NCBI RefSeq assembly: GCF_008035925.1
Contig: NZ_CP036264.1
Coordinates: 5,640,402 to 5,704,401, forward strand
From: Stieleria maiorica
GTDB taxonomy: Bacteria > Planctomycetota > Planctomycetia > Pirellulales > Pirellulaceae
DNA: 64,000 nucleotides
Reading direction: 5' to 3'
Position 1 is the stretch's first letter. Every line of letters begins with the position of its first letter. Below are positions 51,927-61,636 of this stretch, piece by piece. The notes beneath the pieces were generated by a model. It did no database searches and had not been told where the DNA came from. It worked only from the letters and a program-made list of their open reading frames with translations. The position numbers and the translations under genes are program-made.

Positions 51927-53816
51927 ATGACTCGCCCCCTCGCCGTTTGCTTCTCCCTCCTTTGCCTTTCAACCCTGGCGTCCGCCGCGCCGCCCCGACC
52001 GAACATCCTTTGGCTGTCGTGTGAAGACATCAGCCCGCACCTCGGGTGCTATGGGGACGAGCATGCGATCACGCCTAACCTGGACCAACTCGCCGACGAA
52101 GGTGTCCGCTACAGCCATGCGTTCACAACCGCCGGAGTTTGTGCGCCGTGCCGCAGCGGGATCATCACAGGGATGTACCAGACGACACTCGGGACGCACC
52201 ACATGCGTTGCACGGCCACGCTGCCCGATGGGATCCATCCGTTCCCAAAATTCCTGCGCGACGCCGGGTACTTCTGCACCAACAATTCCAAGCAGGACTA
52301 CCAATTCAAAACGCCCGCCGACACATGGGATGTTTCATCCGGCAAGGCCCATTGGCGTGACCGCGGCGATGATGACACGCCCTTCTTCGCCGTGTTCAAC
52401 TTCACCGGCTGCCATGAATCGGGCATCGCACGAAAAAGCAAGTATCTGGATGTGACCGAGGTGTTGACCGACGACCAACGTCAAGATCCCGCGAAATTGC
52501 AACTGCCGCCCTACTACTGCGACACAACGATCACGCGCGAGGATTGGAAACGCAACTACGAATTGATCACGGCCATGGACCATTGGGCCGGCGGGTTGAT
52601 TCAGCAGCTCAAGGACGACGGCCTGTACGAAAACACGATCATCATGTTCTGGTCCGATCACGGCGTCGGATTACCACGAGCTAAACGCTGGCTGTACGAA
52701 TCAGGCACACACATCCCGCTGATCGTTCGCATTCCAGCGGCGTATCGTGTCGACGACCAGGGAACTCCGGGGACCGTTTGCGACGACCTGGTCAGCTCGA
52801 TCGATTTCGGACCAACCGTCTTGAATCTCGCCGGTCTCGACCTGCCCTCGTACGTTCAAGGACAATCGTTTCTGGGAAGCGATCTGCCGGCGCCCAGGCA
52901 ATATGTGTTCGGCGCACGCGACCGCATGGACGAACGCTACGACATCATTCGAATGGTTCGCGACAAACGTTTCCGTTATCTCCGCAACTTTGAACCGCTG
53001 AAAAGCTATTACCAATACATCAACACCTGCGAAAAAGGCGCCACGATGCGCGAGCTGAGACGGTTACATGACGCGGGTCAATTGCCGCCGGCGGCCGAAT
53101 ACTATTTCTCGCCCACCAAACCGGTCGAAGAGCTCTACGATTGCGAAGCCGATCCGCACGAAATCCACAACTTGGCCGACGACGATGCCTACGCGGATGT
53201 GTTGAAACGGATGCGTGATGCACAAACCCGGTGGATCGCCGACACGGGGGACCTGGGATTGATCCCCGAAGCGATCCTTGCCGAGCGAGCCGAATCGTTG
53301 GGAAGCGAATACGCAGTCCTGCGACAGGTCGATGCGGATCGATACAACAAACGGCTTGGTGAGATCGCGGTCGCCGCTTCAAGCGGTCCGTCGGCCTTGA
53401 AAACGCTGGTCGATGCCGCCGAAGACGGCGACAGCGCCATCCGATATTGGGCGGCGACGGGGATCGGCAACCTGGGCACGGTCGCAAAACAAGCCGCCTT
53501 CGAATCGATGACGCAGTTGCTGGCCGATGATTCGTCGGCCGTCCGCACCGCGGCGGCCCGGGCGTTGTGCCGAATGGAATTGCCCGAGGCAGCGCTGCCG
53601 GTCTTGATCCACGAGATGACCACCGGTGCCCAGTGGGAACGGTTGCAGGCGGCCATCGTGCTCGATGAAATCGATGAACAGGCGCTGCCGGTGATCGACC
53701 AGATGCGGCAGGGATTGCAGTACCAAAAAGGCTTCAATTCCGACGGCAAGTACCGCGTCCGCGTGACCAACCGCGCCCTCAACGAACTTGAGGGAACGAA
53801 TAACGTCGTGGATTGA
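51927..53816 (+). CDS. Exported sulfatase with C-terminal HEAT-like repeats
   Basis: 629 residues. Signal peptide at 1-21. Sulfatase domain (23-~450) starts RPNILWLSCEDISPH, has the formylglycine site CAPCRSGIITG (C-x-P-x-R, residues 71-81, so the Cys can be converted) and the metal-site FWSDHGVGLPRAKRWLYESG. The C-terminal ~180 residues are alanine-rich helical repeats (ALKTLVDAAEDGDSAIRYWA, AAFESMTQLLADDSSAVRTA) resembling HEAT/PBS repeats, an add-on seen in planctomycete sulfatases. It likely desulfates marine polysaccharides; the substrate cannot be read from sequence. An anaerobic or aerobic maturase is needed and is not in the window. Confidence 0.91.
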   Translation: MTRPLAVCFSLLCLSTLASAAPPRPNILWLSCEDISPHLGCYGDEHAITPNLDQLADEGVRYSHAFTTAGVCAPCRSGIITGMYQTTLGTHHMRCTATLPDGIHPFPKFLRDAGYFCTNNSKQDYQFKTPADTWDVSSGKAHWRDRGDDDTPFFAVFNFTGCHESGIARKSKYLDVTEVLTDDQRQDPAKLQLPPYYCDTTITREDWKRNYELITAMDHWAGGLIQQLKDDGLYENTIIMFWSDHGVGLPRAKRWLYESGTHIPLIVRIPAAYRVDDQGTPGTVCDDLVSSIDFGPTVLNLAGLDLPSYVQGQSFLGSDLPAPRQYVFGARDRMDERYDIIRMVRDKRFRYLRNFEPLKSYYQYINTCEKGATMRELRRLHDAGQLPPAAEYYFSPTKPVEELYDCEADPHEIHNLADDDAYADVLKRMRDAQTRWIADTGDLGLIPEAILAERAESLGSEYAVLRQVDADRYNKRLGEIAVAASSGPSALKTLVDAAEDGDSAIRYWAATGIGNLGTVAKQAAFESMTQLLADDSSAVRTAAARALCRMELPEAALPVLIHEMTTGAQWERLQAAIVLDEIDEQALPVIDQMRQGLQYQKGFNSDGKYRVRVTNRALNELEGTNNVVD

Positions 53817-53831
53817 TGCGGGGAGCGAATT

Positions 53832-53863
53832 GGCAGAATGATTCGGGGCAGAATGATGGGCAG
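53832..53863 (-). repeat. 14-nt repeat family A, short inverted cluster
   Basis: Two units of GGCAGAATGAT on the plus strand, the reverse complement of the ATCATTCTGCCC units at 41740-41790. It directly precedes the palindrome at 53903. Confidence 0.65.
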
Positions 53864-53902
53864 CCTCGGTGAGAAACGCTGAGTGACATCGCAAAAAAGA
53901 AA

Positions 53903-53975
53903 CCCACGGATGGCAAAGCGTACCCACGGATGTCATTCAGCCGGGAATCCGTGGGTACGCTTTGCCATCCGTGGG
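53903..53975. repeat. Perfect 29-nt palindromic stem with 15-nt loop, copy 2 (family C)
   Basis: Arms 53903-53931 and 53947-53975 are exact reverse complements. The outer and inner CCACGGAT blocks are shared with 42611-42685, but the middle reads GGCAAAGCGTA rather than GGCAGCGCGAA, changed identically in both arms. Confidence 0.93.
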
Positions 53976-54034
53976 CCAATTCAGCCTGATCTCCGAAGCC
54001 GGTCCTCTCGCGGAATCCCGATTCCCCTCCGTTG

Positions 54035-56062
54035 CTACTTCGATCCAGCAAACGCGTCCAATTCACTCAGCTTCAAACGCACGCTCAAGATGTAGGGCTG
54101 TTCGCCCTTGGTCCAATGACCGTAGGTGGTTGTGACGATCGTGTCGTCCGGCAACACTTCGACGCCGGGATACGCCGTGTCGGCGCCTTTCGTGTTGTCG
54201 CCCAACCGCACGAAGTACTGGCCGTCACGCCCGCCCACCAAATCGTCCCAGCTGCCGACCCAACCGACCCAATCGCCTTCGAACGGGCGATGCTTTCGGT
54301 CTTGCATGGGTGACTGGCAACGATAGCTGATGAACAATCGACCGTCCGCGGTGTACTTTCCGGTGTGGCGATCGCCGGTCAACGCGAGTGGCAATTCCTG
54401 CGGCGCCGACCACGATTTTCCTTCGTCATCGGAAAAGATGATGTGGGAATTCTTGCGCCGCGCGTTTTCTCGCAGCAGCACGGCCAGCCGTTTCCCATCG
54501 GGCGACCGGATGCAACCGGGTTCGCACAGATGAACGTCGCTCGACTGATACACCGATTCCGGGGTGGACCAAGTCAAACCGCCATCGGTCGAGCGCGTTT
54601 GATACAGCGTGAAAACACCGGTTCGTTTTCCATTCTCCGTGAAGAACCGCCCGTCGTCGTGGAACATCGCCAGGTAGTGCCCCTTTCCCGTCCGCAACGC
54701 TTCGACGAAGCCCATCACGACAATCCCGCCCCAGTCGCCGACGGGCTTCAGCGGGCTCCAATCCAAACCGTCGTTTTCCGAAACCGCCAGGCGAGCCGGA
54801 TAGAGCCCCGACCACATGATGATGCGTTTGGTGCCGTCGGGACCGATCACGCGGTGAAGTGTGGGCACTTCCCTGGACGTCGACCAATTGTCGGGCGTGG
54901 GCAAACGATCGCTCCATGTCCGTCCGCCGTCGTCGCTGCGTCTGTAAACGATGCCGCCGCGGCCATGCCCTTTCGGATACACGCACAACATCGTCTTGCC
55001 GTCTTCCAACAAACACGTCGTCGGATGGCCGAGGTATTGTCCGGCTTCGCGATCAACGATCACTTGGCGGCCGGTATCATCACTCAAATCGATCGTCGAA
55101 AGGGATGTTGCGTCGTCGGATGAGGCGGGCTGCAAGAACCCATGTGACACGAGGAACCGATCCAAGTGGCGGATCGTTGATTCGTAGCTTGAATTATCAC
55201 CGCGACCATAGTTAAAAAAACCGTGTCCTTGGCCATCGAATCCGACCAGTTCGCAATCACCGCCGGCCTTTTCGATCGCCTGACAGAACGCTTCGACCGT
55301 CCAATAGGGGACCGTGGAGTCGGCTTTGCCATGGAAGATGATCGCCGGCGGCGTTTCCGAGCCGACGTGATGGATCGGCGAGAGAGCTTTGGGGTCGGTG
55401 CCCATCCGTTCGGGAAGGCCGGCAACTTTTTCCGGATCCAGCGGCGGCCGATCGTCGATCCCGGCCAACACGACGGCCGGATTGAACAGCGCCAACGCGG
55501 CGGGCCGACTGCTGACCGAGCTATTTTCGCCGGATTCATCAAGCCCCTCGATCACGCCGGTGCATGCCGCCACGTGGCCTCCCGCCGAGCCTCCGCCGGC
55601 GACGACCCGATTCGGGTCGATGCCCAATCGATCCGCCTGCTCGCGGATCCAGCGGACCGCCGATTTTCCGTCGGCGACACACTGGACCGCCTTGGTCCCT
55701 TGGCGTTCCAACACGCGGTAGTCTGCCGTCATCGCGACCATGCCGCGCGACGCCAGGTACTTGCAGTGCTCAGTGAACTGGTTCGGCGTTCCGCTCTTCC
55801 AGCCGCCGCCGAAGAAAAACACGATGGCCGAACGCCGATCGCTCGGCTTGTGGTCGTGTGGCCGGAACACGTACAGATTCAATGAAACCGCTTGCCCCTC
55901 GGCATCCTCCGTGGTTTTGTAGACTTCGACGGAAGCACCGGCGCGGCGCATCTTGGATTCGGTGTCTTGATCCTGGGCCCAAAGGCGGGGGACAGGAATT
56001 AGTGCAAGTGTGATCAGTGCTAGTGTGATCGGGGCGAATCGAACACGCGATTGGTGGGACAT
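54035..56062 (-). CDS. Exported alpha/beta-hydrolase esterase fused to a sialidase-like BNR domain
   Basis: 675 residues from the ATG at 56062. A signal peptide ends near RLWAQ (~30). Residues ~50-320 are an HSL-type esterase: FFFGGGWKSG (oxyanion HGGG-like), nucleophile elbow AGGGSAGGH, then FHGKADSTVP (acid) and GQGHGF (His). Residues ~335-675 form a beta-propeller with Asp-boxes (S-x-D-x-G-x-T-W: SDDGGRTWSD, STDGGLTWST, SDDEGKSWSA), as in exo-sialidases. The catalytic Arg triad of sialidases was not verified. The fusion suggests removal of ester groups and cleavage of a glycan by one secreted protein. Separate genes fused by frameshift is unlikely since the frame is continuous. Confidence 0.83.
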   Translation of the reverse strand: MSHQSRVRFAPITLALITLALIPVPRLWAQDQDTESKMRRAGASVEVYKTTEDAEGQAVSLNLYVFRPHDHKPSDRRSAIVFFFGGGWKSGTPNQFTEHCKYLASRGMVAMTADYRVLERQGTKAVQCVADGKSAVRWIREQADRLGIDPNRVVAGGGSAGGHVAACTGVIEGLDESGENSSVSSRPAALALFNPAVVLAGIDDRPPLDPEKVAGLPERMGTDPKALSPIHHVGSETPPAIIFHGKADSTVPYWTVEAFCQAIEKAGGDCELVGFDGQGHGFFNYGRGDNSSYESTIRHLDRFLVSHGFLQPASSDDATSLSTIDLSDDTGRQVIVDREAGQYLGHPTTCLLEDGKTMLCVYPKGHGRGGIVYRRSDDGGRTWSDRLPTPDNWSTSREVPTLHRVIGPDGTKRIIMWSGLYPARLAVSENDGLDWSPLKPVGDWGGIVVMGFVEALRTGKGHYLAMFHDDGRFFTENGKRTGVFTLYQTRSTDGGLTWSTPESVYQSSDVHLCEPGCIRSPDGKRLAVLLRENARRKNSHIIFSDDEGKSWSAPQELPLALTGDRHTGKYTADGRLFISYRCQSPMQDRKHRPFEGDWVGWVGSWDDLVGGRDGQYFVRLGDNTKGADTAYPGVEVLPDDTIVTTTYGHWTKGEQPYILSVRLKLSELDAFAGSK

Positions 56063-56193
56063 GTGGGCTGCCAAAGGGAAGAAAAACGGGGAAGGTGCGT
56101 TGAACACGCGTGGGGTGGGAATGGTTTAAAGTATAGCCCCGCCTGCTGTCCCGTGTTCCCACGCACTCCCCACACCCACCCACGCAACCCTCC

Positions 56194-58386
56194 ATGATTC
56201 GATTGACTCGATGCTACTTCTCGGCGTTGTTGCTCTCACCGCTTCTTGCATTGCTGACCAGTTCCGTCGCCCTCGCGGAAAACGACAACCCGGTTGGCGA
56301 TGCGGTTGCCGGCGACGGCATTGATTTTTCCAGTGCCGATTTCTGGGAGACGATCGACGGAAAACCGGTCGGCGAAAGTTGGGAGTTTTCCGACGGAGAG
56401 GTCCGACTGGTCAACCCACGGGGCGGCAATGGCAGTCTGATCAGCCGGCCGCTTCCGCCAAACTTTGAACTGTCATGGGAATGGAATATTCAAGAGAAAA
56501 CGAACACGGGATTGAAGTACCGCGTTCGCAAGTTCGGAAAAGCGTTGTTCAGCAACAGCTTCTTGGGAATCGAGTACCAGATCATCGACGACGCTCCGAC
56601 CAAGCTGGACAAAGGCAGCACGGCGTCGATCTATGATTTGGTCGCACCAGCGGGTGAAAAAACGCTGCATCCGATCGGCCAGTGGAATCAGGCGCGCGTG
56701 GTCGCCAGGGGGAACCGATTGGAGCATTACCTGAACGGCCACCTGGTTGCCTCGGCCACGACGACCGGCCCCAGCTGGGACAAGACGATCGCGCTGAGCA
56801 AATTCTATGGTGCGAAGGACTTCGGCAGCCCCAAGGCCGGTGACCGCATCATGCTGACCGATCACGGCGGCAAAGCGTCGTACCGCAAGTTTCAGTTTGC
56901 CGCCCTGGAGGTCGATGCGGCTGACATCGAACCGCCGGCCGCATCGGGCCCGTTCCTCGGCAACGCGATGCGGAACAGTTGGGCGGACCAGGATTCCATC
57001 GTGATCTGGACCCGCACGACCGCGCGCCCCGATTTCGTCGCCGATGGCTTGGAGTTCGTTTCGATTTCGACCAAAGCGGCGTCCAAACTGTCCAAAGAAA
57101 CCGATCCCGAAAAGCTGCTCGGTGCACAACTTCCCGAAGACGTAACGTTGTCGCAAATGTTGGGAGCGTGTCCCGGAGCGCCAGGTCGCGTTCGGCTGAT
57201 GTACTTTCCCGGCAAACAACGCTATGCCACCAAGACCACCGATTGGATCACGACGGGACCGGACAGTGATTTCACGGCCCAGTGGAAACTCGAGGAACTA
57301 AAACCGGACACCCAATACGCCGCCATCATCGAAGCCCAATCACTCGACCGCGACGAAACCACAGCGGTCGTCCGCGGTGCGTTTCGCACTGCACCCAAGG
57401 TCAATGCGAAAAAGGACGTCAAGTTTTGCATCACGACCTGCCATGACTTCATCCGCCGCGACGACGGCATGAAGGGGCACAAGATCTATCCGGTGATGAC
57501 CGAGATGCAGCCGGATTTCATCGTCCACGCCGGCGACATCGAGTACTACGACAAACCCGACCCCTGGGCAATGACGATTGAATTGATGCGTTTCAAATGG
57601 GGCCGGATCTTTGCCCTGCCCAGCAATCGTGACTTTTACAGCCGGACCACCAGCTACTTTTTAAAGGACGACCACGACACGTTGAAGAATGACTGCTGGG
57701 CGGGCCAAAGCTACGGCTCGGTCAGTTTCGAACAGGGCGTCCGGCTGTTCAACGAGGAACAATTCCCGTCGCTGAAGCCACGTTACACCAACGTCCGCTG
57801 GGGCCGCGATCTGGAGGTCTGGTTCCTGGAGGGACGTGACTACCGCAGCCCCAATTCGATGCCCGATGGACCGGAGAAAACAATCTTGGGGGAAGAGCAG
57901 AAAGCCTGGTTGTTCAAGACCCTGGAGGAATCGACGGCGAAATTCAAAGTGATCTGCAGCCCGACGCCGGTCGTCGGCCCCGACCGCGCGAACAAGAAAG
58001 ACAATCACGCCAACGAGATTTTTGCGCACGAAGGCGACCAGATCCGGGCCAAGCTGGCGACGATCGACAACGTGATCGTGTTGTGCGGCGACCGTCATTG
58101 GCAATACGCGTCCTTTGATTCCGACGCCGATCTCTGGGAGTTCGGCTGTGGCCCGGGAAGCGAGAAACATCAATTGGGCTGGAAACCGGGCGACGAGCGT
58201 CCACAGCACCGATTCCTACGCGTCGCCGGCGGATTCCTGTCCGGCGAATTGAACTACACCGGCGAGGAAAAACAACCGCGATTGACCCTCCGCCACCACA
58301 AGGTCGACGGAGAAACCGTCAGCGAGTTCCACTTCCCGATCGAAGGGGACGGGGGTGAATGGCACGGGGATAAGCCGATACGCTGA
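56194..58386 (+). CDS. Exported DUF1080-PhoD-like phosphatase fusion
   Basis: 730 residues. Signal peptide to ~28. Residues ~40-240 match a DUF1080 jelly roll (FELSWEWNIQEKTNTGLKYRV, GQWNQARVVARGNRLEHYLNG). Residues ~255-700 are a PhoD-like alkaline phosphatase/phosphodiesterase: an Ig-like lead-in (DSIVIWTRTTARPDF), then KFCITTCHDF, HAGDIEYYDKPD, LKDDHDTLKNDCW and VVLCGDRHWQYASF, all carrying candidate metal ligands. A protein joining a sugar-binding or sugar-cleaving jelly roll to a PhoD phosphatase is uncommon. It may release phosphate from phosphorylated glycans. Frame continuous across both domains. Confidence 0.84.
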   Translation: MIRLTRCYFSALLLSPLLALLTSSVALAENDNPVGDAVAGDGIDFSSADFWETIDGKPVGESWEFSDGEVRLVNPRGGNGSLISRPLPPNFELSWEWNIQEKTNTGLKYRVRKFGKALFSNSFLGIEYQIIDDAPTKLDKGSTASIYDLVAPAGEKTLHPIGQWNQARVVARGNRLEHYLNGHLVASATTTGPSWDKTIALSKFYGAKDFGSPKAGDRIMLTDHGGKASYRKFQFAALEVDAADIEPPAASGPFLGNAMRNSWADQDSIVIWTRTTARPDFVADGLEFVSISTKAASKLSKETDPEKLLGAQLPEDVTLSQMLGACPGAPGRVRLMYFPGKQRYATKTTDWITTGPDSDFTAQWKLEELKPDTQYAAIIEAQSLDRDETTAVVRGAFRTAPKVNAKKDVKFCITTCHDFIRRDDGMKGHKIYPVMTEMQPDFIVHAGDIEYYDKPDPWAMTIELMRFKWGRIFALPSNRDFYSRTTSYFLKDDHDTLKNDCWAGQSYGSVSFEQGVRLFNEEQFPSLKPRYTNVRWGRDLEVWFLEGRDYRSPNSMPDGPEKTILGEEQKAWLFKTLEESTAKFKVICSPTPVVGPDRANKKDNHANEIFAHEGDQIRAKLATIDNVIVLCGDRHWQYASFDSDADLWEFGCGPGSEKHQLGWKPGDERPQHRFLRVAGGFLSGELNYTGEEKQPRLTLRHHKVDGETVSEFHFPIEGDGGEWHGDKPIR

Positions 58387-58482
58387 GCCGTAGGCGCTAG
58401 CCTCGGGCCCTACCGCCGTGTTATAGGCGCATCAACGCCCGCGGCTAGCGCCGTCGGCTCACTAAGCCCGTGCCATTTGGGA
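58385..58482. repeat. Family B inverted pair with extended flank
   Basis: A direct copy at 58385-58412 faces an inverted copy at 58436-58462 (GGCTAGCGCCGTCGGCTC). The right flank (AAGCCCGTGCCATTTGG) matches the reverse complement of 12184-12207. It lies directly behind the PhoD fusion stop and overlaps its last bases. Confidence 0.8.
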
Positions 58483-58523
58483 CGGGGGTTCATTCGTGTT
58501 TTCAACCTCCGTCCCCTTTTTCG

Positions 58524-59501
58524 TCAGGCGTCCAGGCGTTCGCGGATGAAGGTCGGGTTGGGGGTACCGCTGCCTTTGCGATCACAGCGAAAGAACTCCG
58601 AGACGTAACGAACCGGTGTCTTCTTCTCCGGGACCTTGAAGCGGTCGCCTTTTTGCAACACGGGGCGTGTTTCGTCCATGCGTCCGAACTGGCGGGTTCC
58701 GGCGGCCTGACAGGGATACCAGTGCCCGTTGCCGTCGGCGTCCTCCAGATAGAACTCGGGGTAGCAGTGATCGGGGATCCAGACGACCCGCGCGGGAATT
58801 TTTAGGTTGCGACAGATCGCCACGAACAAACTGGTCATTTCCTCGCAGTCGCCCTTGCCCTCTTTCAAGGCGACCGAGGCGTTTTTCAAGTCGCCTTCGA
58901 CATACTGCACTTTGTCGCGGACGTAGTCATAGGCGAGTTCGACACGGTGCCAATCGCTGTCGGCATCCATCTGCTCGACTTCTTGGGCGGCTTCGCGGAT
59001 GGATCGGTGCGAAGCGTCGATGAAGGGACTGTTTCCGGCGTAGAGCCTCAGGTCCCGCGACAGTCGTTTGGGGATCACCAGGGTCGAGGTATCGTCCGGG
59101 GGCAGAATCCGCGACCGCTGGATATCGACTTCGATCGTGAACTCGGCCGTCGATCCGGCGGTGACCCGGGGCATCTGCAGGACCACTTGTTTGGTCCCAC
59201 CGCCGAGCTCACGGATCTCCCAACGCGAAACATGGGGAGTGATGTTCTGTTTTCGCACCGTGACGGTCTGTTCGGGCCAATCGGTGGGGATCGGAAACGT
59301 CGCCAACACGTTCGTGCAGGTCACCGGTGTGGTCAGCACCAGTCCGATCCGCCAGTGCGTGATCGGCTGGTCTTCGTAGACGAGTGATTGAGCGTTCGCC
59401 CGCGGCATTGCGGCAAGCTCGACCGAGCCGATCGCGGCGGCGCTCAAGACCAACGACTTCTTCATCCATTGTCGTCGCAGAATCGATTCGTCAGTTCGCA
59501 T
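58524..59501 (-). CDS. Exported transglutaminase-like protein
   Basis: 325 residues from the ATG at 59501, kept because it includes RRQWMKKSLVLSAAAIG, a Tat-like signal (a later ATG at 59465 would remove the arginines). Residues ~40-160 form a beta domain. The transglutaminase-like core at ~170-290 has GKGDCEEMTSLFVAI (catalytic Cys), IPDHCYPEFYLED (catalytic His) and a following Asp. Members act as proteases, amidases or cross-linkers; activity here is unknown. Monocistronic. Confidence 0.82.
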   Translation of the reverse strand: MRTDESILRRQWMKKSLVLSAAAIGSVELAAMPRANAQSLVYEDQPITHWRIGLVLTTPVTCTNVLATFPIPTDWPEQTVTVRKQNITPHVSRWEIRELGGGTKQVVLQMPRVTAGSTAEFTIEVDIQRSRILPPDDTSTLVIPKRLSRDLRLYAGNSPFIDASHRSIREAAQEVEQMDADSDWHRVELAYDYVRDKVQYVEGDLKNASVALKEGKGDCEEMTSLFVAICRNLKIPARVVWIPDHCYPEFYLEDADGNGHWYPCQAAGTRQFGRMDETRPVLQKGDRFKVPEKKTPVRYVSEFFRCDRKGSGTPNPTFIRERLDA

Positions 59502-59790
59502 TTTAATGCCGGCAAGAAGGTACGATGAGGTGGAATCGGTTTCGGTGATCGGCTTATGCCAGCCCGAATCGTGAACGAGGAGTCATGCATCGCCCCTCGC
59601 TCACGCGTCGCGTCTGGCACGAGCGCGTTGTCATGCCGATCGTCCCGGTGACATCCGCTACCACGCTACTGAATCATATGACTGATATAGCGTACACGGA
59701 ACTCTGAGCCATAAAATGCACGAAACGCAAACGTGTGAGCATCCCCGTGCCCGTCTCACCCGCTTGCGTTTCGTGCGATTGTCGCTGGTG

Positions 59791-60306
59791 TCAGTTGACC
59801 GCTCGGGCACCGGGCGGAAGCGGATCTTCGTAAACGATCCGATTGCCGTCTTCGTCCACACGGTATCCGAGATCGGGATAGCCCATGTAGTTCGTCCGAT
59901 AGCCTTGGGCGTCGGTGGGGGCGGGTTGCCAAACGCCGCTGTAGGGTTGAACGTAGCCTTGCCCGTCGACGATTCCGCCGGCGGCGTATCCGGATCCACA
60001 GCAGTAGGGATCGGCCGGATAGGCCCTCATCGTCTGCCCCGCCGGGGCATAACCGGTGGCACAGGGATTCGGGTTACAGCCGTAGACGCTCGCCTGAGGC
60101 GCATAGCGAGGCTGTGCGGGCAGCGGTTGGTTGCACGTCGGCTGAGCCGCCTGCGGAGCGGCTTGTCGACGAAACGGCGTGGGCAATCGTGTGCACGTCC
60201 CGCACTGTGCTCCGCGACCGAAAAAGAAGTTTCGGAACGGAGTGCAGCCGGAAGTCGTCGTTACGACAACGGCGGTCATTACGACTAGAATAAAACGATT
60301 GTTCAT
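59791..60306 (-). CDS. Putative lipoprotein, Pro/Gln/Tyr/Cys-rich
   Basis: 171 residues from the ATG at 60306. A signal sequence ending VVTTTSGC gives a lipobox Cys at about residue 21. The mature part is rich in Cys, Pro, Gln, Tyr and Gly (GRGAQCGTCTRLPTP, YGCNPNPCATGYAPAG, DPYCCGSGYAAGG), suggesting a disulfide-stabilised or low-complexity envelope protein. The C-terminus is acidic (GYRVDEDGNRIVYEDPL). No named family recognised. Confidence 0.65.
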   Translation of the reverse strand: MNNRFILVVMTAVVVTTTSGCTPFRNFFFGRGAQCGTCTRLPTPFRRQAAPQAAQPTCNQPLPAQPRYAPQASVYGCNPNPCATGYAPAGQTMRAYPADPYCCGSGYAAGGIVDGQGYVQPYSGVWQPAPTDAQGYRTNYMGYPDLGYRVDEDGNRIVYEDPLPPGARAVN

Positions 60307-60484
60307 TGGAGTTTCCGCGATTGGCACAGGGAGCGTATTCGTTGGCCTCGAATCGAGAACCACACAAAACTAGGACGCTGTGAATGATGTGCAAACGCAA
60401 CATCGTTTTTTTTCTGCAACAATTTGTTGCGTCTGATCAGACGCTCGGTCTCACCCACCCGCCTTTGATCCCACCTCAAGCCAG

Positions 60485-61636
60485 ATGATGCGGATGTTCC
60501 CGTCAATCCGAATGTTCGTGTTGCTCGTGTGTCTTGCCTCGACCGCACTGTGCGTCGATGCGTTTGTCGTCCGAGCCGACGTCCCCACCCATGGCGCTGT
60601 GGCAGCGGTTGAGACCCTGTCCACGGATTCTGATGCCCCGTCCACGGATGACGGGGCGACACCGGATCAACCCGCCGCGATACCCACGTTGACGTCAACG
60701 TGCGATCACGACTGCTCCGCTGCGGCCGATTTCATCGCCGACGACAACGTGTGCGTTTGCGAATCCGACCGTGTGTTTCTCGTCTCGACACGTCACCTGA
60801 CCGCCAACGCATGCTGCGCCCCGTTGGTCGACATTCCGTTTCGAATCTGGCGAATCGATTCGGGTTCCCCCTGCGAGATCCAGCACGGTGATTATTTGGC
60901 GTCTCTCTCGCCGGATCGCCCCGTCGTGTTTTATATCCATGGCAATCGAATGCCTGCCACCGACGTCGTCTCACGATCGACAATGATCCGCAACCGGATC
61001 CGAATGCGAGGCGGCCGCGGCGGGATCGACTGGATGATCTACAGTTGGCCCAGCGAGAAAGAGACGATCGGCGTCAAGGATTTTCGGCTCAAGGCCGACC
61101 GCTGTGACGCGCAAGGGTTGTACTTGGCTTCGTTCTTGCGTCAGCACGCCCAGGCCTCGATTCCGATGGCGATGATCGGGTACAGCTTTGGGGCGCGGGT
61201 CGCCACCGGAGCACTTCATGCAATGGCCGGAGGAAAACTTTCCGGGCGAGCCTTGCCCGACCCACCGTTGGTCGGTGCGAACGTGCGCGTCGGTTTGGTC
61301 GCCCCCGCAATCGAATCGAAATGGCTGGGCGGCAACGGGTACCACCGGTGTGCGACCAAGAACATGGACGAGCTGGTGCTGCTGTACAACCGTCGCGATG
61401 TGGTGCTGAAACGCTATTGGTTGCTCGAAAAGATCCGTCGCGACACCGCGTTGGGTTACAGCGGGCCGACGACCTTTGCGTCGCGTGTCGATGGAACGCG
61501 GTTACCGGTTCGATCACGCGACTGTGCCTCAATCGTCAAGCTGCGACACTCGGAGATCGACTACTACCAGGGCGGATGCAATGCCGGAATCGATATGGCG
61601 AGACTGATCAATGGAATCCGATCCATCAGCTTCTGA
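60485..61636 (+). CDS. Exported alpha/beta-hydrolase-like protein
   Basis: 383 residues. Signal peptide to about residue 31 (VLLVCLASTALCVDAF...). A Cys-containing segment (CDHDCSAAADF, VCVCESD) precedes the hydrolase. RPVVFYIHGNRM (~145-156) and the nucleophile elbow GYSFGARVATG (~226-236) indicate an alpha/beta hydrolase. The catalytic Asp and His are not certain (candidates in LLYNRRDVVL and RHSEIDYY). The last 26 nt overlap the next gene in another frame, so expression may be coupled. The function is unknown. Confidence 0.72.
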   Translation: MMRMFPSIRMFVLLVCLASTALCVDAFVVRADVPTHGAVAAVETLSTDSDAPSTDDGATPDQPAAIPTLTSTCDHDCSAAADFIADDNVCVCESDRVFLVSTRHLTANACCAPLVDIPFRIWRIDSGSPCEIQHGDYLASLSPDRPVVFYIHGNRMPATDVVSRSTMIRNRIRMRGGRGGIDWMIYSWPSEKETIGVKDFRLKADRCDAQGLYLASFLRQHAQASIPMAMIGYSFGARVATGALHAMAGGKLSGRALPDPPLVGANVRVGLVAPAIESKWLGGNGYHRCATKNMDELVLLYNRRDVVLKRYWLLEKIRRDTALGYSGPTTFASRVDGTRLPVRSRDCASIVKLRHSEIDYYQGGCNAGIDMARLINGIRSISF

